Assembly: GCA_964636125.1 (NCBI GenBank)
Contig: CAZWPX010000023.1
Location: 12,450-76,449 of the forward strand
DNA: 64,000 nucleotides
DNA from: CAJINA01 sp964636125
GTDB taxonomy: Bacteria > Desulfobacterota > Desulfobacteria > Desulfobacterales > CAJINA01
Direction: 5' to 3'
The translations under genes and the position numbers were made by a program. The notes below the pieces were generated by a model that saw only the letters and a program-made list of their open reading frames with translations, did not search any database and had not been told where the DNA came from. Shown in pieces: positions 32,226 through 39,874 of this stretch. Positions within the stretch are counted from its first letter, which is position 1, and every line of letters begins with the position of its first letter.

Positions 32226-32945
32226 TTACTCCAGGCCCACCGTTCCATCCGGAAATTTACAAACCAGGCGGTGGACAATCAAACAATAGAGGCTATCGTT
32301 CGCTGCGGGCAGGCCGCGGCCACCTCCAGCAACCTCCAGGCCACGACTGTTCTCATCGTCCGGGACCCGGATACACGCCAAAAAATTGCCCGCCTGGCCG
32401 GCGATCAACAGTATGTCGCCGCTGCCGGCGCTTTCCTGGTATTTTGCGCCGATCTCCAACGTTCGCAAAGTGCCTGTGAAATGCAAGGCGGCTCGTTTGC
32501 ACCCGGCATGACCGAGCACTTTCTCATCGCCACCGTGGACGTGGCCCTGTTTGCCCAGAACTGTGCCATCGCTGCAGAATCGATGGGGTTGGGCATCTGC
32601 TACATTGGCGGAATCCGCAACGACCCCGCCCAGGTGTGCCGCCTCCTGGATCTGCCGGATCAGGTCTACCCCGTTTTTGGCTTCTGTCTCGGATTCCCGG
32701 CCCAGGATCCCGAAGTCAAACCACGACTGCCGCTTGCAGTCGTGCTCAAGGAGGAACGGTATCAGGCTTCGGAGGATGAAAAGGGTATTGGGCTTTACGA
32801 TAAACAGTTGCGCGATTACTACAGCACCCGTACGGGCGGCACCAAGGACAGCTGCTGGACGCAGGAAATGAAAGAACTGGTGGGCAAGGAATCCCGCCCC
32901 CACATGCGAGGCTTTCTGAAATCACGCGGCTTTACTATGAAATGA
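32208..32945 (+). CDS. FMN-dependent nitroreductase (NfsA-like)
   Basis: A 245-residue flavin oxidoreductase. LLQAHRSIRKFTNQAVDNQT holds the FMN-contacting RSIRKF motif; ESMGLGICYIGGIRNDP and FGFCLGFPAQDPEVKPRLPL are typical of NfsA/Frp-type NADPH nitroreductases. The C-terminal ~60 residues match the family excursion used for NADPH binding. AAGGAAG lies upstream. Substrate unknown (quinone, nitro compound or flavin). Confidence 0.9.
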   Translation: MNPVMQLLQAHRSIRKFTNQAVDNQTIEAIVRCGQAAATSSNLQATTVLIVRDPDTRQKIARLAGDQQYVAAAGAFLVFCADLQRSQSACEMQGGSFAPGMTEHFLIATVDVALFAQNCAIAAESMGLGICYIGGIRNDPAQVCRLLDLPDQVYPVFGFCLGFPAQDPEVKPRLPLAVVLKEERYQASEDEKGIGLYDKQLRDYYSTRTGGTKDSCWTQEMKELVGKESRPHMRGFLKSRGFTMK

Positions 32946-32977
32946 GGCTGTTACAATTCAACGATTTTTACTAATCG

Positions 32978-33583
32978 GTGCCCGACATGGATCTGTTAAA
33001 AATCGATTTCACCCAAAGGCTTCTTACAGTCAATGGACTAAACCCCGACGATGTTAAGTGCTGGTTGTTCTGCCCGGGCATGCTTTTTAATTCGCCGGAT
33101 AAATGGTGGGGGGATCTGTCTCTGCGGGATTTCCCGCATGAAGGCGTCGATTTCTGCCTGTACCGGGATCACTCCGGAAAAATTGTTCATCTTGATCACA
33201 CCACCCGTATCCCGGTGATGCACACCGGAACAGTCAGGGCCCTGTTCACCGATTTTTTGGGTCAGGCCGTGATAATCGAACATGAAACCGATCAGAAAAG
33301 AAAATATCTGTCGGTCTACGCCCACACAACGCCGCGCAGTGAAATCCGGCCCGGTGTCACTGTACATGCAGGGGACGTCATCGCAAACATCGCCGATACC
33401 AGCCGGTCAAAGGCCGGAATCCACCCCCACCTGCACATCTCGTTTGGCATCCCGACTCCGGATCTAATCTACGAGCCCTTCATCTGGAACTGCATGCGTG
33501 ACCCCGGCCTGGTGGCTCTGCTGGACCCGCTTCATATTCTCGATTGGCCCTGGGAACTGCAGGAAAACGGCTGGTGGTTCTAA
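32978..33583 (+). CDS. M23-type metallopeptidase-like protein without signal peptide
   Basis: A 201-residue protein with the LytM/M23 zinc motifs: HEGVD (HxGxD, near residue 47) and HPHLH (HxH, near residue 152). Family members normally cut peptidoglycan cross-bridges outside the membrane, but no signal peptide or membrane anchor is visible from GTG 32978 or ATG 32987. It might be exported otherwise, act on a cytosolic substrate, or be a metal-binding derivative. It follows the nitroreductase by 32 bp on the same strand. Confidence 0.75.
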   Translation: MPDMDLLKIDFTQRLLTVNGLNPDDVKCWLFCPGMLFNSPDKWWGDLSLRDFPHEGVDFCLYRDHSGKIVHLDHTTRIPVMHTGTVRALFTDFLGQAVIIEHETDQKRKYLSVYAHTTPRSEIRPGVTVHAGDVIANIADTSRSKAGIHPHLHISFGIPTPDLIYEPFIWNCMRDPGLVALLDPLHILDWPWELQENGWWF

Positions 33584-33707
33584 GTAAAAAAGCCTGGTCC
33601 AGAGAGGCTGTGTCGTAATTGGTCAAACCACGTAGGGCACTTGCTTCGCGACGCCTATAGTTGACGAGTCGCTGCGTTTCGCTGATTTCATCAAATAGGC
33701 AATTGTT

Positions 33708-35267
33708 CTATTCCTGATCGAGCACATTCCTCACCATTTTCAGTAGATCCTCCCCCAGATAGGGTTTGGAAAGAAACCCCCGGGTCTGAGCTTCGATCTG
33801 CTCCCAGCTCAATGTCTCGGGTTTAGTGGCCGAGGTAAGAACCACCTTCACGCCTGGATCGATCTGCAGCAACTCCTGCAGGCATCTTTCGCCCCCCATA
33901 TTCGGCATGATCAAATCGAGCAGGATCATATCGATCCGGTTTTTTTCCTCGCGGTACAGTTTCAGGGCGTCTACCCCGTCCTCCGCCGTCAAAACACTGT
34001 AGCCAGCCATTTCCAGGCGCCGTTGCCCAAATAGTCGCATGGACGCCACATCATCCACCAGCAGAATTGTTTCGCCGCCGGTTTGAACGACATTCGTTTT
34101 TTTCTTCTCTACCGCCTTCACAGATCGGGGCGCTGCCGGCAGGAAAATTTTGAACAGGGCCCCTTTCCCCAGGACGCTCTTGCAGGTGATGAGGCCGTCA
34201 TGATTCTGTATAATGCCGTACACCATGGCCAGGCCCAGACCGGTACCCTTGTCCGCCCGTTTGGTGGTAAAAAAAGGATCGAAGATCTGTTCAAGGGTCT
34301 CTTTGGCCATGCCCTGGCCGGAGTCGGCCACGCTGATGCAAACATAGGCTCCCGGAACCAGGTTGGGCTGCGACTTGCAGTAATCCGGGGTGAGGGTGAC
34401 ACTGGCGGTCTGGATGATCAGCTTTCCGCCGTCCGGCATGGCATCCCTTGCGTTGTTGAAGAGATTCATGAGCACCTGACCGATCTGGCCGGCATCGGCA
34501 GCCACCGGGGGCAGCGCTTCCTCGAGATTCAGGATCACCTCCAACTCGCTGGCTATTCCGTTTTTCACGAGACCGTGGAGCTGACGGACCTGCTGATTCA
34601 GATCGATCAGTTTTTTGATGCTTTCCAGTTTCCGACTGTAAGAGAGCATCTGCTGCACGATATCGACACCCCTCTGGCAGGCATCAAAGATTGTATTTAA
34701 TTCAGGATAGCCGGGGTCGTCGTGGCTATGACGGATCATGAGAAGTTCGGTCGAGCCCTGGATGGCTGCAATCAAATTCTTGAAATCATGGGCGATGCCG
34801 CTGGCCAGGGTCCCCACAGCTTCCAGTTTCCGGGCTTGCTGGAGCCGTTTTTCGAGCTGCCTGCGCTCGTTCGTCAGGCGGACCGCCCGGAGCATGTACC
34901 GCACCCGCTGTACCAGGATCATCCATTCGATCGGTTTGGTGATGAAGTCGGTGGCGCCGGCTTCATAGGCCCGGCTGATCGATTCGACATCCTCCAGGGC
35001 CGTGACCATGACCACCGGGATTAAATTTCCGCCCGGCAATTCGCGGATCGCCCGGCAGGTATCGTAGCCGTCCATCTCAGGCATCATCACATCCAGCAGC
35101 ACAATCGCCGGCTTCAACCGCTTGACCGCCTCCAGGCCTTCGACGCCGTTCACAGCTTCAGACACCGAAAAGCCCGCCTGTTGTAAGGACACTCGGGCGA
35201 CTTCGCGGAGAATGGTATCATCATCGACAATCAGGATCTGGGACCGGGATTCCTTTTTGGGGGCCAT
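33708..35267 (-). CDS. REC-histidine kinase-REC hybrid protein
   Basis: A 519-residue cytosolic signalling protein. An N-terminal receiver (ILIVDDDT, LLDVMMPEMDGYD, ITKP) is followed by HisKA (GTLASGIAHDFKNLIAAI), HATPase_c (NNARDAMPDGG, DSGQGM, GTGLGLAMVYG) and a second receiver (ILLVDDVASM, LLDLIMPNMGG, LSKPY). It has no sensor domain, so input must come by phosphotransfer to the first receiver, for instance from one of the nearby hybrid kinases. It is divergent from the LEPR gene, whose upstream region it shares. Confidence 0.9.
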   Translation of the reverse strand: MAPKKESRSQILIVDDDTILREVARVSLQQAGFSVSEAVNGVEGLEAVKRLKPAIVLLDVMMPEMDGYDTCRAIRELPGGNLIPVVMVTALEDVESISRAYEAGATDFITKPIEWMILVQRVRYMLRAVRLTNERRQLEKRLQQARKLEAVGTLASGIAHDFKNLIAAIQGSTELLMIRHSHDDPGYPELNTIFDACQRGVDIVQQMLSYSRKLESIKKLIDLNQQVRQLHGLVKNGIASELEVILNLEEALPPVAADAGQIGQVLMNLFNNARDAMPDGGKLIIQTASVTLTPDYCKSQPNLVPGAYVCISVADSGQGMAKETLEQIFDPFFTTKRADKGTGLGLAMVYGIIQNHDGLITCKSVLGKGALFKIFLPAAPRSVKAVEKKKTNVVQTGGETILLVDDVASMRLFGQRRLEMAGYSVLTAEDGVDALKLYREEKNRIDMILLDLIMPNMGGERCLQELLQIDPGVKVVLTSATKPETLSWEQIEAQTRGFLSKPYLGEDLLKMVRNVLDQE

Positions 35268-35409
35268 GGTTTTTCCATTTTTAAAGATTCTGTTTATTGC
35301 GTTGGTTTATCATGTAAATAGTTAGATTTCCAATCTATACCGCTCTGCAAGTCAAAATCAAGTACAGAATTTTGCGTATACTAAGTTTTATTAAAATAAG
35401 CGGTACGTA

Positions 35410-35496
35410 TTAAGCAGGAGGTAGCGTATCGTAACCAGCATACAGAAACCGTCCACCATGTAAACCGTGCACATGAGCTCCGTTCAGCCGCTCCAT
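35410..35496 (-). CDS. possible 28-residue small ORF
   Basis: The only coding-like item in the 35268-35749 gap apart from the sigma-54 promoter. On the minus strand GGAGGT lies 5 bases before an ATG opening 28 codons (MERLNGAHVHGLHGGRFLYA, then GYDTLPPA). It is upstream of and co-directional with the REC-HK-REC gene, so it could be a leader peptide. No family is recognised and length alone does not prove coding. Confidence 0.3.
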   Translation of the reverse strand: MERLNGAHVHGLHGGRFLYAGYDTLPPA

Positions 35497-35654
35497 GCAG
35501 AACCTCCAAGATTTGTTGATTTGAGCATTCTAAACCCACCAATATCGGTGGAACCAAACAGATTTATGCCCGCAAATGTTAATTTTTATAGTAGTATCGG
35601 GGAAATAATTAGATAAAAAACTGAACTCAGCGCATACATCGGTACTTTTATTGT

Positions 35655-35670
35655 TGGCATGCACTTTGCT
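35655..35670 (+). promoter_or_regulatory. sigma-54 promoter of the LEPR export locus
   Basis: TGGCATG-CACT-TTGCT with a 10-bp interval between GG (35656-35657) and GC (35668-35669), near-consensus for RpoN. The predicted start is ~35681, about 70 bp before ATG 35750. The ~250-bp AT-rich stretch upstream could hold activator sites. Expression would need an enhancer-binding protein encoded elsewhere. Confidence 0.65.
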
Positions 35671-35749
35671 ATATACTAATGGGTCTTATACTATACCATA
35701 CGTTTTAGAAGCATCTGGATTATCTCAACTTCTTTGGTAACGATTTTTC

Positions 35750-38700
35750 ATGAATAAATGGTTTAAAACCGCCTTGAAAACAATGTGTGATCGCCTGGGG
35801 GCAGGCACCCGCGGCGTACCTCGGCCGGTGCCGGGCAAAGCACCGAACGCCGGGCCCAGGCAGGATTCGTTTCCCGCAGGCATTCACTTCGAGGCCCTGG
35901 AACCCCGCCTGCTGCTTTCGGCCAGCGGAGACGGCATTGTTGCGGGTGTGGCCGTCCAGGCCGCTCCTTCGTCGGAACACGCTGCCATCGAAGCGGAAAA
36001 CTTTCAATTCAACCAGTTGAACCAGTCGCTATCAACCAATCTCCTGCACACAACTGAAATCAAGGAGAGCGGCCTTTCCCAGGGCAACTCAACTCCCCAA
36101 GGGAGCAATCCGGTATCCCATCCTGCGGACGCCACCACGACAAACAATGAAAACCAACTGGTTTCGTCAATACCAGCAGAATCGGTTGACATCCTGACCA
36201 GTATAGAAAGCCATGTTCTGGATACGGTCCTCGAACGTTCTGAACTGGTGGTAATCGATGGGGGCATCCAGGACACCGATACGCTGATAAATGATCTTTT
36301 GGCTGATCGAGACGATGGCCGTACGATAGAGGTTGTGATTATAGACCCGGAACAGGACGGTTTTGAACAGGTCAGTGACCTGCTGGCCACGCGCCAGGGG
36401 CTGGATGCGGTTCATTTTGTCTCCCACGGAACGGATCGCGGTGTAAAGCTGGGTGACACGTGGCTCTATCCGGGTAATCTCGATGACTATGCGGGTGATA
36501 TCGCCGGATGGAAAGATTCCCTGGCGGCGGAAGCGGATCTACTTTTTTATGGTTGTGATCTGGCCGCCGGCGAAGAGGGACAGGCCTTGCTCGCTTCTTT
36601 GGGCGAATTGACCGGTGCGGACGTTACAGCAAGCGATGATGACACCGGCCATGCGCTTTTAGGTGGAGACTGGGATCTGGAATACCGGGCAGGCGATCTC
36701 GAGACCGCTGTTGCATTCAGCGCAGAACTACAGCATCACTGGGACGGACTCCTGGCGCCCCCGACTCTCGACCTGGATGTAAACAACAGCTCAGGCGCAG
36801 GAGGTAACGATTATCAGCTCACGTATACGGAGGGAGACGTTGCCACAGCCATTGCCGACACCGACTCCGATGTTGCCGATGCAGATTCCACCACCTTTGA
36901 TCACGTGACGCTTTCAGTGAGCGGGTTGTTGGATGGCAACGCCGAGGAGATGGTGCTCGACGGAGACACTTTTGCGCTGTCCACGGCGGTTGCAGGTCAG
37001 AACACCAGTGGTCTTAAGTACACGGTAACGGTAACAGCGGTACCGGGATCGGGCACGGCCACGATGACGATCACCAAGCAGGGCGGTGGGACGTTTACCG
37101 AGGTCGAGACCGAAGCACTGATCGAAGAGATTAAATATCGTCATGCCGACGACAACCCGAGCGACGGCAATCGTACGATCGACATGACGGTCAACGACGG
37201 ATCAGTCGACAGTGCGGCGGCGCGAACGACGATCAACGTCGATCCGGTCAACGATGCACCGACCCTGACCGTGTTTTCAGCCCCAATCAAAACGTCGTCC
37301 CAAGATGAAACGGTGACCATCACGTTTGGCGACTTGACGACTCAGGGTGATGAGGCAGATGTGGACGGCACAGTGGATGCGTTCATCGTCAAGGCGGTAT
37401 CGAGCGGCACACTGTTGATCGGCGCATCTAAGGGCTCTGCCGCAGCTTGGGCGGCCGGAACCAACGACACAATCAGTGGTTTGGATAAAGGGTTCTGGAC
37501 GCCAGTCAGCGGTGCTACGGGTACGCTAAATGCCTTTACGATGGTTGTCGAGGACAACTCGGGAGCCGAATCGGCCACCCCAGTTCAGGCGCAGGTATCG
37601 GTCACGGCCAATAATGTACCGACGCTGACGGCGTTTGCGGCTCCCATCGATACGACGGCCGAGGACACACAGGTAGATATCACGTTTGCCGAACTGGTGG
37701 CCCAGGGTGATGAGGCGGATGTTGACGGTACGGTGGACGGTTTTGTGGTCAAGGCGGTCACGAGTGGCACGCTTTTAATTGGTACGGATGCGGGTAGTGC
37801 AACGATCTGGGCAGCGGGCAGCAACGATACAATCGATGCGGCAAACAATGCTTACTGGACGCCGGATAGTGATGCGAACGGGACGCTGAATGCTTTTACA
37901 GCTGTGGCCTTGGACAACTCGGGAGCCGAATCAGCCACTCCGGTTCAGGCGCAGATAACGGTGACCGCGGTCAACGATGCGCCCACCGCGACGAACCTGA
38001 GTGCCCCGGAGAGCTACACCGAGGACACGGCGCTCAATCTGACCGACATCGTGGTCACTGATGTGGACAGTGCCACTGTCACGGTGACCCTGACCTTGTC
38101 GGATCCGGCGGCCGGCTCCCTGAGCACCGGCACATCCGGTGCGGTGACCTCGACCTTTGCGGCCGGGGTGTGGACCGCCTCGGGCGCCCTTGCCGATGTC
38201 AACACCCTGCTGGCCGGCGTCACCTTCACCCCGGCGATCAACTACAACAGCAACTTTAACATCGCCACCGGCGTCTCTGACGGTGCGGCCCCGGCGATCA
38301 CCGGCACCAAGGTCATGACCGGCGCCGCGGTCAACGATGCGCCCACCGCGACGAACCTGAGTGCCCCGGAGAGCTACACCGAGGACACGGCGCTCAATCT
38401 GACCGACATCGTGGTCACTGATGTGGACAGTGCCACTGTCACGGTGACCCTGACCTTGTCGGATCCGGCGGCCGGCTCCCTGAGCACCGGCACATCCGGT
38501 GCGGTGACCTCGACCTTTGCGGCCGGGGTGTGGACCGCCTCGGGCGCCCTTGCCGATGTCAACACCCTGCTGGCCGGCGTCACCTTCACCCCGGCGATCA
38601 ACTACAACAGCAACTTTAACATCGCCACCGGCGTCTCTGACGGTGCGGCCCCGGCGATCACCGGCACCAAGGTCATGACCGGCGCCGCGGTCAACGATGC

Positions 38701-39871
38701 GCCCACCGCGACGAACCTGAGTGCCCCGGAGAGCTACACCGAGGACACGGCGCTCAATCTGACCGACATCGTGGTCACTGATGTGGACAGTGCCACTGTC
38801 ACGGTGACCCTGACCTTGTCGGATCCGGCGGCCGGCTCCCTGAGCACCGGCACATCCGGTGCGGTGACCTCGACCTTTGCGGCCGGGGTGTGGACCGCCT
38901 CGGGCGCCCTTGCCGATGTCAACACCCTGCTGGCCGGCGTCACCTTCACCCCAACCGGGGGCTACGCCGGTGACTTTACCATCGCCACAAGTGCGAACGA
39001 CGGCACGGCACCGGTGGTGACGGGAGTAAAAAATGTGTCCCTGGCAGCCGCTGCCGATCCAACGCCGCCGACGCTCCCTGCGGAAGACAATGATCCAGAT
39101 CCGGTAACTCCGCCCGAGCCCGATCCAGAGACACCTGAAGACGAATCCGCACCCGCGGACGTCGCAGAAGAGGCTCCTGCCGAGGCCGAAGCCGAGGCCT
39201 TGAATGAAGATGATTCGGGTGATACCGTAACGGCGGTTCCACCGACAGCCGCCGGAGCCGTGTCTTCACAACAGCGGCTTGCCTCGAACACGCTGCGTGG
39301 ATTTATACAACGGTCCCTCCGGGGCCTGAGCCTTGAACAGGTTGCGGAGATCGACCTCAAAGAACTCCGGGAAATGACGGCCGAGACCCAACCGGCCTGG
39401 TCTGTTGCCCAGACCCGGGCAGCATCAATGACCTTTGGTACCCGGCTGACTGATTTGGGCATTCGGACAGTTCTCGCATTCGATTTCCTGGAAAACTCGC
39501 TGGACGGGCTCCAACAAGAAGCAGAGGAAGAGATCGCGCTCAACCAGGTGGTTGCAAGTTCCGCCATTGCCGTAACGACAGGCCTGTCCGTGGGGTATGT
39601 GGCCTGGCTGCTGCGAAGCGGCGTGCTGCTCAGTTCTTTGCTGTCTTCCATGCCGGCCTGGCGGATTCTGGATCCGTTGCCTGTGCTTGCAGGAAAACTG
39701 GACGATTTCGAGGAGACGGACGAAGAATCCCTGGAGACCATCATCGAGCGGCCGTCGCCGCCTTCCGCCGATGACGACCCGAATGATGCATCTGCCTCTG
39801 TGGACGTTGCGGACGAAGTCGTGAAGGACGTGAAAGACGTGAAAGACGTGAAAGACGTGAAGGAAACGTAA
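35750..39871 (+). CDS. LEPR-XLL/DUF4347 repetitive surface or secreted protein
   Basis: A 1373-residue acidic exported protein with no ordinary signal peptide. Near the N-terminus is the LEPR-XLL signature (FEALEPRLLLSASG, residues 47-60), found at the start of many giant bacterial repeat proteins and thought to be a sorting signal. A DUF4347 domain follows (~160-330) with VHFVSHGTDRG (His226) and LLFYGCDLA (Cys269), then VCBS/cadherin-like beta repeats (~335-1080), three encoded by a perfect 360-bp DNA repeat. After a Pro/Glu-rich linker, the C-terminal ~200 residues contain a hydrophobic segment (AIAVTTGLSVGYVAWLLRSG) and PAWRILDPLPVL, then a charged KDV-repeat tail. It is followed by kinase and export genes and is probably their cargo: an adhesin or surface-layer-like protein. 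Confidence 0.85.
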   Translation: MNKWFKTALKTMCDRLGAGTRGVPRPVPGKAPNAGPRQDSFPAGIHFEALEPRLLLSASGDGIVAGVAVQAAPSSEHAAIEAENFQFNQLNQSLSTNLLHTTEIKESGLSQGNSTPQGSNPVSHPADATTTNNENQLVSSIPAESVDILTSIESHVLDTVLERSELVVIDGGIQDTDTLINDLLADRDDGRTIEVVIIDPEQDGFEQVSDLLATRQGLDAVHFVSHGTDRGVKLGDTWLYPGNLDDYAGDIAGWKDSLAAEADLLFYGCDLAAGEEGQALLASLGELTGADVTASDDDTGHALLGGDWDLEYRAGDLETAVAFSAELQHHWDGLLAPPTLDLDVNNSSGAGGNDYQLTYTEGDVATAIADTDSDVADADSTTFDHVTLSVSGLLDGNAEEMVLDGDTFALSTAVAGQNTSGLKYTVTVTAVPGSGTATMTITKQGGGTFTEVETEALIEEIKYRHADDNPSDGNRTIDMTVNDGSVDSAAARTTINVDPVNDAPTLTVFSAPIKTSSQDETVTITFGDLTTQGDEADVDGTVDAFIVKAVSSGTLLIGASKGSAAAWAAGTNDTISGLDKGFWTPVSGATGTLNAFTMVVEDNSGAESATPVQAQVSVTANNVPTLTAFAAPIDTTAEDTQVDITFAELVAQGDEADVDGTVDGFVVKAVTSGTLLIGTDAGSATIWAAGSNDTIDAANNAYWTPDSDANGTLNAFTAVALDNSGAESATPVQAQITVTAVNDAPTATNLSAPESYTEDTALNLTDIVVTDVDSATVTVTLTLSDPAAGSLSTGTSGAVTSTFAAGVWTASGALADVNTLLAGVTFTPAINYNSNFNIATGVSDGAAPAITGTKVMTGAAVNDAPTATNLSAPESYTEDTALNLTDIVVTDVDSATVTVTLTLSDPAAGSLSTGTSGAVTSTFAAGVWTASGALADVNTLLAGVTFTPAINYNSNFNIATGVSDGAAPAITGTKVMTGAAVNDAPTATNLSAPESYTEDTALNLTDIVVTDVDSATVTVTLTLSDPAAGSLSTGTSGAVTSTFAAGVWTASGALADVNTLLAGVTFTPTGGYAGDFTIATSANDGTAPVVTGVKNVSLAAAADPTPPTLPAEDNDPDPVTPPEPDPETPEDESAPADVAEEAPAEAEAEALNEDDSGDTVTAVPPTAAGAVSSQQRLASNTLRGFIQRSLRGLSLEQVAEIDLKELREMTAETQPAWSVAQTRAASMTFGTRLTDLGIRTVLAFDFLENSLDGLQQEAEEEIALNQVVASSAIAVTTGLSVGYVAWLLRSGVLLSSLLSSMPAWRILDPLPVLAGKLDDFEETDEESLETIIERPSPPSADDDPNDASASVDVADEVVKDVKDVKDVKDVKET
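37965..38952 (+). repeat. perfect 360-bp tandem repeat, about 2.7 copies
   Basis: Copies begin at 37965, 38325 and 38685; each unit encodes one 120-residue beta-sandwich-type repeat (APESYTEDTALNLTDIVVTD at its start). By eye the copies are identical base for base until the third diverges at 38953, while neighbouring repeats in the same gene differ. Such identity means recent duplication or gene conversion, and the true copy number may be misassembled. Confidence 0.95.
39821..39862 (+). repeat. 9-bp tandem repeat encoding KDV units
   Basis: About 4.5 copies of a GTGAARGAC unit give a C-terminal tail of repeated Lys-Asp-Val just before the stop. It can change copy number by slippage without frameshift and makes a highly charged tail on the LEPR protein. 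Confidence 0.85.
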
Positions 39872-39874
39872 TTT

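Noticed and set aside
33584..33707. Inverted GC-rich words around GCTTCGCGACGC as a terminator or small RNA
   Set aside because: Pairing is weak and there is no T-run; it resembles a fragment of a dispersed repeat but cannot be assigned.
37965..38952. Tandem repeats that might be read as a CRISPR-like array
   Set aside because: The 360-bp units are contiguous, in frame and encode beta-sandwich repeats; there are no spacers and no cas genes.
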